The notes beneath the pieces are model-generated. The model was not told the DNA's origin, ran no database searches, and worked only from the letters and a program-made list of their open reading frames with translations. Below, piece by piece: positions 41,216 to 49,783 of a DNA stretch of 64,000 bases. The position numbers and the translations under genes are program-made. The stretch lies in assembly GCA_963803375.1 (NCBI GenBank), contig CAWDMB010000005.1, forward strand, positions 151,613 to 215,612, given 5' to 3'. The number at the start of each line of letters is the position of its first letter. Within the stretch, counting starts at the first letter, position 1. The stretch comes from JAOPZW01 sp963803375 (GTDB lineage: Bacteria > Actinomycetota > Thermoleophilia > Solirubrobacterales > Solirubrobacteraceae).

Positions 41216-42070
41216 CGCGACCTCGCCGCGGTCGATCTGCCGTGAGAGGCTGCTGCTTTCCTCACGCCGGCCAGGCGTCAGCACGCCGGACCCGGCCGCG
41301 TGGGAGATCGGGTCGCCGCCGCGGCCGCGAAGTATCGCTGCGCAGCCGACCGCGATCAGTGCACCGATCAGTGGCCCGACGACGTAGACCCAGTAGCTGG
41401 TCCAATAGCCGCTGACCACTGCGGGGCCGAAGGAGCGCGCGGGATTCATCGAGGTGCCGCTGACGGGGGCCGCCCACAGCCCGGCGAGTGCGATGTAGCC
41501 GCCGACGCCCAGCGCGCCGATCGTCCCGACGTTCTGTGCGGCGGAGGCGGTGCCGAGGATCACGCTGACGAGCGCGCCGGTGAGCGCGATCTCCATCAGC
41601 AGCGCCTGCCAGTCGTGGTAGCCGGGGCCCGGGAGCGTGGCGCCGAGGTGCTCGACGTTGCCGAACACCGCCAGCAGGAACAGGCACGCGAGTGTCGCGC
41701 CGATCAGTTGGACGATGATGTAGCCGGGCACCCGCTTCCAGGGGAAATCGCCGCGCAGCGCGAATGCGAGCGACACCACCGGGTTCAGATGCGCACCCGA
41801 CACGGCGCCCATGAACAGGATAATCGCCATCACCATCAGGCCCGGCGCGACGACCGCTGCGGCGAGGCTGATCTGCCCTTTCCCGTGCAGGATCCCGCCA
41901 CCGGCCGCTACCAGCACGAGCAAGAACGTCCCCAGCAGCTCAGAGAAGAGCCGCCGGAACTCGAGCTGCGGGTCGTCGAACTCGTCGCGCGAACCGAACT
42001 CCAGCATCAGCAGACGCTGAGCTCGCGCGGGATCGTGATCAGAGAGACGTACCGCCGGCTGGGCGGACAT
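41204..42070 (-). CDS. Aquaporin (MIP family channel)
   Basis: A 288-residue membrane channel with six helices and two half-helices. The first pore motif is SGAHLNPVV (NPV instead of NPA), the second is SGTSMNPARS (canonical NPA). An unusual ~45-residue N-terminal extension (HDPARAQRLLMLEFG) precedes helix 1. It would pass water or small neutral solutes. On the same strand as the HD and glycosidase genes. Confidence 0.9.
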   Translation of the reverse strand: MSAQPAVRLSDHDPARAQRLLMLEFGSRDEFDDPQLEFRRLFSELLGTFLLVLVAAGGGILHGKGQISLAAAVVAPGLMVMAIILFMGAVSGAHLNPVVSLAFALRGDFPWKRVPGYIIVQLIGATLACLFLLAVFGNVEHLGATLPGPGYHDWQALLMEIALTGALVSVILGTASAAQNVGTIGALGVGGYIALAGLWAAPVSGTSMNPARSFGPAVVSGYWTSYWVYVVGPLIGALIAVGCAAILRGRGGDPISHAAGSGVLTPGRREESSSLSRQIDRGEVAPPS

Positions 42071-42150
42071 GACTCGCCGAGGCTAGGCGTCCGACGACAA
42101 CCCAGCATCATCCAGAACGGATGATGATCCGCGCACGCGTCCGGCTCGTG

Positions 42151-44136
42151 TCAAGCCCGCGGAGGCGCGGTCGTGTAGTCAACCGGGGTGTGGCGCGCGA
42201 GCCAGCCGCGCAGCTCGTGCAGCGACATCGGGCGAGCGAGGTAGAAGCCCTGCGCGTCGTCGCAGCGCCAGTCGGCGAGTAGGCCCCACGCCTCGCGATT
42301 CGTCACGCCCTCGGCGACGACGCGCAGCCCCAGCCGATGGCCGAGCTCGACGGTCGCGCGCACGATCGCCGCGTCGCGCGGACTGGCGGCGACGTCGAGG
42401 ACGAACGAGCGGTCGATCTTCAGCTCGTCCAGGTGCAGCTGGCGCAGGTGCGCCAGCGAGGAATGTCCTGCGCCGAAGTCGTCGAGCGCGAGGTTCACGC
42501 CGGTCTGGCGTAGGCGGGCGAGCACGTCGAGCGTGCGCTCGGGGTCGGACATGACGATGTCCTCGGAGACCTCGAGCGTGACCCGTTCGGGCGGGATGTC
42601 GCGGCGCTCGAGCACGCGCGCGACCTCGGACGGCAGACCCAGGTCCAGCAGGTCGGCCGGCCCGAGGTTCACGGCGACCGACAGCGGCGGCCCGTCCGGG
42701 CGGGCGCCGCGCACGTCGGCCAGCGCGCGGTCCACCACGAACGCCGTCAGGTCCCGCGTCAGGCCGCTCTGCTCGGCCAGCGGCAGGAAGTGCGTCGGGG
42801 TGAGCAGGCCGCGCCGCGGATGCTCCCAGCGCAGCAGCGCCTCGACCCCGTGCACGGCACCCGACGCCAGCTGCGCCTTCGGCTGGTAGTGCAGCACGAG
42901 CTCGCCGGAGGCGATCGCGGCGTGCAGCTCGCCGACGAGCGCGAGGCGGTCGCGGCTGTGGCGATCGCGCGCAGGCAGGTAGACCTCGTGCCCGCTGCGC
43001 CCGCGCTTGGCCTCGTACATCGCGATGTCCGCGCGCTGCAGCAGACCGAGCCCGCTGCCCGAGTGCTCGGGGAACAGCGCAATCCCGACGCTGGCGTCGA
43101 TGTGGACGGCGATTCCCTCGACGCCGAACGAGCGCTCCAGCGCGCCGCGCAGCCGCAGCCCGGCCGCGCTGGCGGCCGCCTCATCGGCGGGCGCGAGAAC
43201 GAGCGCGAACTCGTCGCCGCCGAGCCGCGCGAGCGTGTCGTGCTCGCGCACCGCGCCCGCGAGGCGCGGCCCCACCTGGCGCAGCACCTCGTCGCCGGCA
43301 CGGTGACCGAGCGTGTCGTTGAGCTCCTTGAAGCCATCGAGGTCGACGAGCAGCAGCGCGAGCTGGTCGCCGGCCGCGATCGCCGCCTCGAGCCGGTCGA
43401 GCAGGTGCCGGCGGTTGGTCAGGCCGGTCAGGTCGTCCGTCCGCGCCTGGCGCTCGCTCTCGCGCAGCCTGTCGGTCACGGTGATCCCCGCGCGCGCCAT
43501 GCCGGCCAGGACAGTCACGATCGCCAGGGCCCCCGCGACGCCGCCGATGCTCGTGAACTGGCCCACCGCAAGCAGCGCGAGCGCCGCCATGCCGAAGGCG
43601 ATCAGCGCCACGAGCACGGTCCAGCGGAAGTCCGGGCCGGGATCCGCGCGCGAATCCCGCCGCCAGGCCGCGGCCGCGAGCAGCGCAGCCGCAAGCGGCG
43701 CAGCCGCCGGCCCCACCGCGAGCGCCAGGACCCCGGCCGCGCCGAGTACGACCGACGGCCCGGGCCGCCAGCGGCTGAGCGCCAGCGCGCCCGTCGCCCC
43801 CCCGACCCCGACAACGAGGTAGCCCTCGGCGCCAAACGCGGCGGCGACCGCCCCCGCGGCGCTCGCGCCCATCACCGCATCGAGCCACGAAAACCGCCGC
43901 ACGCCACCGAAACGTTCGAGCACGAGCACGACAAGCCCGACCGTGGCCACCAACGCCGCGAGCCCCCTCAACAGGTGGCCATCGACACCCAGGCTCGACG
44001 CCGCGGCGACGCCGAGCGCGACTGCGAGCGCCGCACGCGCGAAGAAGGCGCCACGTGTCCGCGCGACCACGGCGGCCGCCCCAATACAGGCGAGCGCTCC
44101 CAGACCGAGAAGCGCCACTGCGACATCGCGAGGCAC
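42151..44136 (-). CDS. Membrane GGDEF-EAL protein (c-di-GMP turnover)
   Basis: A ~661-residue signalling protein. About six hydrophobic segments (1-215) form a membrane sensor. A diguanylate cyclase domain follows, with GGDEF at 306-310 and an I-site RxxD (Arg297-Asp300) five residues upstream. A phosphodiesterase domain comes next, with EAL at 432-434 and DDFGAGHSSL. Both active sites look intact, so it may both make and break c-di-GMP. The start is uncertain: GTG 44136 begins at the first hydrophobic helix, GTG 44160 is an alternative, and longer readings give Arg-rich non-coding-like sequence. Confidence 0.88.
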   Translation of the reverse strand: MPRDVAVALLGLGALACIGAAAVVARTRGAFFARAALAVALGVAAASSLGVDGHLLRGLAALVATVGLVVLVLERFGGVRRFSWLDAVMGASAAGAVAAAFGAEGYLVVGVGGATGALALSRWRPGPSVVLGAAGVLALAVGPAAAPLAAALLAAAAWRRDSRADPGPDFRWTVLVALIAFGMAALALLAVGQFTSIGGVAGALAIVTVLAGMARAGITVTDRLRESERQARTDDLTGLTNRRHLLDRLEAAIAAGDQLALLLVDLDGFKELNDTLGHRAGDEVLRQVGPRLAGAVREHDTLARLGGDEFALVLAPADEAAASAAGLRLRGALERSFGVEGIAVHIDASVGIALFPEHSGSGLGLLQRADIAMYEAKRGRSGHEVYLPARDRHSRDRLALVGELHAAIASGELVLHYQPKAQLASGAVHGVEALLRWEHPRRGLLTPTHFLPLAEQSGLTRDLTAFVVDRALADVRGARPDGPPLSVAVNLGPADLLDLGLPSEVARVLERRDIPPERVTLEVSEDIVMSDPERTLDVLARLRQTGVNLALDDFGAGHSSLAHLRQLHLDELKIDRSFVLDVAASPRDAAIVRATVELGHRLGLRVVAEGVTNREAWGLLADWRCDDAQGFYLARPMSLHELRGWLARHTPVDYTTAPPRA

Positions 44137-44200
44137 CGAAACATCGTCCCCGAATCGCACACCGACCGCCACCGATCGTCCGCGGGTCCGCCGCACGCGC

Positions 44201-44550
44201 GTCGACGCCCTCGACTGGGACGCGCTGCGCGACGACCGCGGCGTCGCCGTCACGCCGATCCTGCTCGACGCCGCCGACTGCGCGGAGCTCGCCGGCCTCT
44301 TCGACGGCGGCCGCTTCGAGAGCCCGCTCGGGCCGATGACCCTGCGCGGCGGACCGCCCGGCCTGCGCGCCGGTCGAGTCTCCCGGCCGCGGGCCGCGGC
44401 TCGACGAAGCCCGGCGCCGATCGTCATCCCGTGCGACCGCGTGGTCGGGGCCGACGGCGCGCTGACGGGCTACGGCGGCGGCCTTCAGGCCAAGGCGGCG
44501 CTGCTCGACCTCGAGGCGCGGACCGCGGCCGGACGCCCGCCCGAGCCCGC
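44201..44550 (+). pseudogene. Mosaic relic: 2OG-Fe(II) oxygenase start plus O6-alkylguanine-DNA methyltransferase end
   Basis: One open frame reads VDALDWDALRDDRGVAVTP and LLDAADCAELAGLFDGGRF, like the N-terminus of a 2-oxoglutarate/Fe(II) oxygenase. It continues directly into ESPLGPMTLRGG and VIPCDRVVGADGALTGYGGG, the start and the active-site end of Ogt/MGMT. The middle of both proteins is missing and the active-site PCHRV reads PCDRV. There is no convincing start or ribosome-binding site. A deletion-made relic of two repair-type genes is the best explanation. Confidence 0.5.
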
Positions 44551-44642
44551 GTGGCCTTCCGCCAGCTCGCGCCGCTGTGGCAGACCGGGTTTCGTCTCGT
44601 CAGGGTGTTGCGGGGCGGTCCCGCAGGCGATGGAGTTGGGCC

Positions 44643-45299
44643 ATGACGCGCGAGCGGTGGATGGCGCTGTTCTTCGCCACCGGATCGCTGTGCTTCTTCG
44701 TCGGCCCGTTTCCGGGGTACGCGAGCCTTGTCGGCGCGAGCACCGCCGCGGCCACGTTCTTCGCCGGGTCGATCCTCTTCACCGTCGCCGGAGCGCTGCA
44801 GACCTGGCTCGCTCGAGGCGGCGGGCGTGCGGCGTGGTGGACCGCGACGATCCAGTCGGCCGGCACCCTGTTCTTCAACGTGACGACCTACCAGGCGCTG
44901 GACACGGCGCTCTCGAACCCCGACTACGACCGGCTCGTGTGGCGACCGGACGCCCTCGGCTCGATCTGCTTCCTCGTCTCCGGCGCCATTGCCTACAACG
45001 CGTCGCCACGGCGCGGCTGGCGGCCCGCGCGCGGGCGATCCGGATGGTGGGAGCCCGCGGTCAACCTGCTGGGCTGCGTCTTCTTCGGCTTCGCGGCCGT
45101 CGCCGGCTACGTCGTCCCGTCGACGGGCTCGATCCTCGACCTCGCCGCCGCGAACTGGAACACCTCGCTGGGAGCGGCGTGCTTCGACGCCTGCGCGCTG
45201 GCCACGCTGTGGAGCGGTCGGACGGCCAAGTCGCCGCGGCCGCGGCGGCTGCGCGCGCTCGAGCACGCCGTCGAGCACGACGTCGAGCGGATCGTCTGA
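44643..45299 (+). CDS. Multi-spanning membrane protein of unknown function (possibly YrhK-like)
   Basis: A 218-residue protein with about five hydrophobic segments (MALFFATGSLCFFVGPF, FFAGSILFTVAGALQTWLA, ALGSICFLVSGAIAYNA, LLGCVFFGFAAVAGYVV, and one more) and a basic C-terminal tail. The FFxGSxLFTxAG-type repeats recall YrhK-like proteins; I am not certain. GGAG lies upstream of ATG 44643. It follows the mosaic relic and has no obvious partner. Confidence 0.65.
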   Translation: MTRERWMALFFATGSLCFFVGPFPGYASLVGASTAAATFFAGSILFTVAGALQTWLARGGGRAAWWTATIQSAGTLFFNVTTYQALDTALSNPDYDRLVWRPDALGSICFLVSGAIAYNASPRRGWRPARGRSGWWEPAVNLLGCVFFGFAAVAGYVVPSTGSILDLAAANWNTSLGAACFDACALATLWSGRTAKSPRPRRLRALEHAVEHDVERIV

Positions 45300-45399
45300 G
45301 GTCGAGGTCGTCGAGGTGACGCGCACCGGCCATCCGGTACGCACGGCCAGGTTCATGGCGAGCAGGGTCGTTGCGCTCGTGGAACACCCAGCCAAGGCC

Positions 45400-45497
45400 G
45401 GCCGGCAAGCGCCGGAATCTGAAACCGCCAGCTGAACCAGAGATCCGGGAAGCCGTGCGGCAGGACGACGAGCGGTCCGTCGCCGGCCTCTACGCCG
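45400..45497 (-). pseudogene. Fragment of an alpha/beta-hydrolase (epoxide hydrolase-like)
   Basis: Read leftward this gives [20 protein letters not shown] then [12 protein letters not shown], the oxyanion-hole region of alpha/beta hydrolases (normally LLHGFPExWYSWRxQIPALA). Nothing of the catalytic Asp or His regions follows, because the membrane-protein gene intervenes. A short relic. Confidence 0.45.
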
Positions 45498-45559
45498 GCG
45501 GGCGTCGCGGCCTACCACGTCGATCGCCCGGCGCCCGACGTGCGACCCTCGCTCAGCGC

Positions 45560-48500
45560 TCAGCCGCAGCCCGTGTTGTTGCCGCAGGACGAGCACGTGT
45601 AGCACGAGCCCGTCCGCTGCATCATCCCGCCGCACTGGCTGCACGCGGGGCCGAGGTCGAGGCCGGCGAGGCGGGCCGGGACGACCGGGGGCGTGTCGGT
45701 GAGCGCGCTCGTCGGCGCGATCCTCTCGGCCGGCTCCGCGGGCGGCGCCTGGCCGTGCCCGCCGCCGCCGTTGGCCGGCCCGGCCGTGTCGGCGCCGAGC
45801 GACGAGGCCGCGTCCTCCGCCGTCTTGCGCGCCCGGACCTCGGGGGTGAGGATCCCGAGCTCCTCCTGCGTGTCGGTATCCAGGAACCGCGATGCCAGCC
45901 AGCGCATGATGTAGTCGGGCATCGACTTCGCGAACGGGATCTCGGGGTTCTGCGTGATCCCTTCCGGCTCGAAGCGCATGTAGGAGAACTTCTGCACGAG
46001 CGTCTCGAGCGGCACGCCGTACTGCAGCGCGATCGAGATCGACGTCGCGAAGGAGTTCATCATCCCCCGCAACGTCGATCCCTCCTTGCCGATGTCGGTG
46101 AGGAAGATCTCGCCGACCGTGCCGTCCTCGTACATGCCGGCCGTGATATAGCCCTCGTGGCCGCCGATCGAGAACTTGTGCGTGATCGACTGGCGCTCGC
46201 GCGGCATCCGCTTGCGCGCGGGTCCGACCTCCGCCTTGGCCTTCGTCACGGCCGCGACCACCGCGGCCTCGACCTGCTCGGGCGACATCCAGCCCTCGGG
46301 CGCCGCCGCGTCGGCCGCCGCGCCGGCGGCCTCCTGGGCGTCCGTGCGCAGCGCCTGCGCGGTCTTCGAGCCGTCGCGGTAGATCGCCAGCGCCTTCACC
46401 CCGCACCGCCACGCCTGCAGGTAGGCGTCGGCGATGTCCTCGACCGACGCCGCGTGCGGCAGATTCACGGTCTTCGAGATCGCCCCCGAGAGGAACGGCT
46501 GGACCGCCCCCATCATCCTGATGTGGCCCGTGTGCGCGATCGCGCGCTCGCCGACGGCCACATCGAAGACCGACAGATGCTCGGGCGCCAGGCCGGGGGC
46601 GCCGACGATCGTCGCGTGCTCGTCGACGTGGGCCTCGATCTGCTCGATCTGCTCCTCGGAGTAGCCGAGCGTCGCCAGCGCCATCGGGATCGTGCGGTTG
46701 ACGATCGTCATCTGGCCGCCGCCCACGAGCTCCTTGAACTTCACGAGCGAGAAGTCGGGCTCGATGCCGGTCGTGTCGCAGTCCATCAGGAAAGAAATGG
46801 TGCCCGTGGGAGCCAAGACACTGGCCTGCGCATTGCGATAGCCGTGCTGCTCGCCGAGCGCAACCGCCCCTTCCCACGACTCGCGGGCGGCTGTCAGCAG
46901 GTCGCCGTCCGGGACGGCCGCCGACGGGATCGCATAGGACGCGTCGCGGTGCATCCGCATGACGCCGTTGTGCGCCTCGCGGTTCTGCGCGTAGCGCTCG
47001 TAGGCGCCCATCGCTGCCGCGATCTTCGCCGACTGTGCGTACGCGCGACCCGTCATGAGCGACGTGATCGCCGCCGCCGTGCCACGCCCGGCGTCCGAGT
47101 CGTACGGGATGCCGTCGGCCATGAGGTAGGCGCCGAGGTTCGAGTAGCCCAGCCCGAGCTGGCGGAACGCGCGGGCGTTGATCGCGATCTGCTCGGTCGG
47201 GTAGCTCGACGGTCCGACGATGATCTCCTGCGCCAGGAGCATGATGTCCACCGCGTGCTCGAACCGCTCGACATCGAACGCGCCGTCGGGCCGGCGGAAC
47301 TTCATGAGGTTCAGCGACGCGAGGTTGCACGCGGAGTCGTCGACGTGCATGTACTCGCTGCAGTTGGCGACCGGAATGCCGTTGACAATGTAGCTGTGGT
47401 GCAGCGGCTCGGTGAGGTTGTAGACGGACTCCTGGCCATCCAGGTCGCGTTCGACGAGCGAGGCGTACGGCTTGGTGCGATAGCGCTCCGTCTGGGCGAC
47501 GAGCTGCTCAAGCTTGGCCTGCTTGCGTGGCGTCGAGAACCCGATCCGCTCGGCGAACTTCGCGACGTCCGCTCCGATGACGCGTAAGTCGAAGCCCTTA
47601 CGCGACCGATAGCTGACCTCGCTGCCATCGTTGCGCGTGTAGGTGAACGTCACCTCGCCGCCGCCCACTCGGTAGATCCGTCCGCGCACGCCGAAGCCGC
47701 TCAGGAGCGCAAGGACGTCGCGCAGCAGCGCGTCGCTGCGGCTGCCGAGGCCGACATAGCGATTCGTTTCGGTCCAGGACACGCAGCCGTCCGCCCCGAA
47801 CAGCCCGCGTAGGAAGGCCGCCTGCATCTCAGCCGGCGCCGTGAAGACCGCGGCAGGCACGCGCTTGTCGTGGGCGCGCGCGCTCGTGACGCCGAGCCCG
47901 CGGAAGAACTCGCGCACCGAAGCGCTGCCCGCCCTGAGCTGCCTCGTGCCGTTGGCGATCTCCTGACGCGAGACGCCGCCGATCAGCTCGCGGAGCATCC
48001 CCTCGTGCGAATCGGCCAGTCCGTCCGCGATGTCGTCGCCGCCGTAGACCCAGCCAGTCTGTACGTCGGTGAGCCAGCCGTCACCGATGAGGTGGCCGGT
48101 GATCTCCGCAAGGCCGTCGCTCCAGCGCTCCGGCAGCTCCTGGTAGGTCACGCTGCCACCAGTCGCGAACGACTTGGCCTTCGCCGCCACCTTGACCGGC
48201 AGCTCCCAGGACGCCGCATCGGACGGCGTCGCCGAATCGTTGATCATGATGCGGTCGGCGGGCGTCAGGTCTGCCGCCGCGACGTAGCCGCGGTCGAGCG
48301 TCCAAAGCTTGTGGTTCGGCGTGCAGCGCAGCTCCGCGCCGTTGGAGAAGCGCAGGCGCACGATCGGCTTGACGCCGGTCTGCATGACGCGTACGGGTCG
48401 CGAGGCGACGACGCCCTCGCCCTTGGGTCGCGGCGCCGAGCCGTTCTCCCCCGCCGTCGCGCGGTGCGTGTAGACCTCGACGACCTCGCCGCGCTCTCCT

Positions 48501-49648
48501 CGCTCGAAGAGCTCCCCGATCGGCATGAGGCCGTGGGTCGTGTGAACGCGCGCGTCGGCGGGGAAGCACGGGTTCGACGCGTTGATCCGCCCCGAGTCGG
48601 GGCTCGTGTGCCACTGGTTGATCGTCGTGTCGTACTGGACGCCCGGGTCCGCGCAGCGCCACGCGGCCTCGGCGATCTCGCGCATCAGCTCGCGCGCGGG
48701 GATCGGGTCGCCGATCGGCTCGCCGGTCACGCGGGCGGTCGTCCGCCACTCGCGATCCTCCTCGACCGCGCGCATGAACTCGTCGGTGACCCGCACGGAG
48801 TTGTTGGCGTTCTGGTACTGGATCGACGTGAAGCCGTCGCCGTCGATCGACATGTCGAAGCCGGATCGCGCGAGCGCCTCGGCCTTGTCCTCCTCGTTGG
48901 CCTTGCACCAGATGAACTCGCGAATGTCGGGATGGTCGATGTCGAGGACGACCATCTTCGCCGCGCGGCGCGTCTTGCCGCCCGACTTGATCGTGCCCGC
49001 CCAGGCGTCGGCGCCGCGCATGAACGACACCGGGCCGCTCGCGGTGCCGCCCTTGCTCAGGGGCTCCATCGAGCCGCGGATCTGCGACAGGTTGATCCCC
49101 GAGCCGGAGCCGCCGCGGAAGATGCGACCCTCCTTGGTGTTCCAGTCGAGGATCGACTCCATCGTGTCGTCGACGCTGAGGATGAAGCACGCGCTGCACT
49201 GCGGGCTCTCCTCGAAGCCGACGTTGAACCAGACGGGCGAGTTGAAGGCCGCCATCTGGTGCAGGAGGACGTGGGTGAGCTCGGCCTCGAACGCGTCGCC
49301 GTCCTCGGAGGAGGCGAAGTAGCCGCGCGCCCGGCCCCAGTCGGCGATCGTGCCGGCGACGCGGGAGATCATCTGGCGCACCGAGCGCTCGCGCGAGGGC
49401 GAGCCGAGCTGGCCGCGGAAGTACTTCTGGGCGACGATGTTCGTCGCGTTCTGCGACCAGGACGTCGGGAACTCGACGTCGGGCTGCTCGAAGGCGATCT
49501 TGTCGCCGTGGCCGATGTGCGCGTTGCGCAGCTCCCACTCGACGGTGTCGAACGGATGCACGTCGGGGGACGTGAAGAGGCGACGGATCGACAGCGCCGT
49601 GCCGGCCTGGACGTCGTGGGCGAGTGCCGTCTGCGGGGTGCGATCCAT
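45560..49648 (-). CDS. nrdJ: Adenosylcobalamin-dependent ribonucleotide reductase (class II) with intein
   Basis: A 1362-residue precursor: 960 residues of class II reductase plus a 402-residue intein (residues 361-762). The enzyme makes deoxyribonucleotides using vitamin B12. Visible are PVWFNVGFEESPQCSACFIL (N-terminal redox Cys), GGSGSGINLSQIRGSMEPL, NPCSEY (thiyl-radical Cys, split by the intein), VLAPTGTISFLMDCDTTG, and a C-terminal Cys-rich tail (CSQCGG, CYTCSSCGNNTGCG) that probably relays reducing equivalents. ATG 49648 has GGAGAGGAG upstream. Single gene; I see no cobalamin riboswitch or NrdR box in the 135-bp leader. Confidence 0.95.
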   Translation of the reverse strand: MDRTPQTALAHDVQAGTALSIRRLFTSPDVHPFDTVEWELRNAHIGHGDKIAFEQPDVEFPTSWSQNATNIVAQKYFRGQLGSPSRERSVRQMISRVAGTIADWGRARGYFASSEDGDAFEAELTHVLLHQMAAFNSPVWFNVGFEESPQCSACFILSVDDTMESILDWNTKEGRIFRGGSGSGINLSQIRGSMEPLSKGGTASGPVSFMRGADAWAGTIKSGGKTRRAAKMVVLDIDHPDIREFIWCKANEEDKAEALARSGFDMSIDGDGFTSIQYQNANNSVRVTDEFMRAVEEDREWRTTARVTGEPIGDPIPARELMREIAEAAWRCADPGVQYDTTINQWHTSPDSGRINASNPCFPADARVHTTHGLMPIGELFERGERGEVVEVYTHRATAGENGSAPRPKGEGVVASRPVRVMQTGVKPIVRLRFSNGAELRCTPNHKLWTLDRGYVAAADLTPADRIMINDSATPSDAASWELPVKVAAKAKSFATGGSVTYQELPERWSDGLAEITGHLIGDGWLTDVQTGWVYGGDDIADGLADSHEGMLRELIGGVSRQEIANGTRQLRAGSASVREFFRGLGVTSARAHDKRVPAAVFTAPAEMQAAFLRGLFGADGCVSWTETNRYVGLGSRSDALLRDVLALLSGFGVRGRIYRVGGGEVTFTYTRNDGSEVSYRSRKGFDLRVIGADVAKFAERIGFSTPRKQAKLEQLVAQTERYRTKPYASLVERDLDGQESVYNLTEPLHHSYIVNGIPVANCSEYMHVDDSACNLASLNLMKFRRPDGAFDVERFEHAVDIMLLAQEIIVGPSSYPTEQIAINARAFRQLGLGYSNLGAYLMADGIPYDSDAGRGTAAAITSLMTGRAYAQSAKIAAAMGAYERYAQNREAHNGVMRMHRDASYAIPSAAVPDGDLLTAARESWEGAVALGEQHGYRNAQASVLAPTGTISFLMDCDTTGIEPDFSLVKFKELVGGGQMTIVNRTIPMALATLGYSEEQIEQIEAHVDEHATIVGAPGLAPEHLSVFDVAVGERAIAHTGHIRMMGAVQPFLSGAISKTVNLPHAASVEDIADAYLQAWRCGVKALAIYRDGSKTAQALRTDAQEAAGAAADAAAPEGWMSPEQVEAAVVAAVTKAKAEVGPARKRMPRERQSITHKFSIGGHEGYITAGMYEDGTVGEIFLTDIGKEGSTLRGMMNSFATSISIALQYGVPLETLVQKFSYMRFEPEGITQNPEIPFAKSMPDYIMRWLASRFLDTDTQEELGILTPEVRARKTAEDAASSLGADTAGPANGGGGHGQAPPAEPAERIAPTSALTDTPPVVPARLAGLDLGPACSQCGGMMQRTGSCYTCSSCGNNTGCG
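47363..48568 (-). mobile_element. In-frame LAGLIDADG intein inside nrdJ
   Basis: A 402-residue protein-splicing element between NASNP and CSEYMHV, immediately before the catalytic Cys. It starts with Cys (CFPADARVHT, Hint block A), has the block-B-like region RCTPNHKLW, two LAGLIDADG endonuclease blocks (GHLIGDGWL and LRGLFGADG), and ends in HHSYIVNGIPVAN before +1 Cys. The last residue Asn and +1 Cys are standard; the penultimate residue is Ala instead of His. The endonuclease looks intact, so homing may be possible. Confidence 0.93.
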
Positions 49649-49783
49649 CGAGCTTGTGCTCCTCTCCTGCGCCGCCTCTTCGGTGTGTGCGGCGATCCGT
49701 GGGATGGCTGATCGGGCTGCGGATCATCCGCTGCGCCCCGGACGGAACACCGCCGCGCCCTGGCCCTCGGAGCACCGTCCATT

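Noticed and set aside
44424..47330. A 968-codon minus-strand open frame
   Set aside because: It overlaps nrdJ in another frame on the same strand, with low-complexity Arg/Ala composition and no motif.
49649..49783. Possible cobalamin riboswitch or NrdR box upstream of the B12-dependent nrdJ
   Set aside because: The 135-bp leader shows no B12-box-like or NrdR-box-like sequence by eye.
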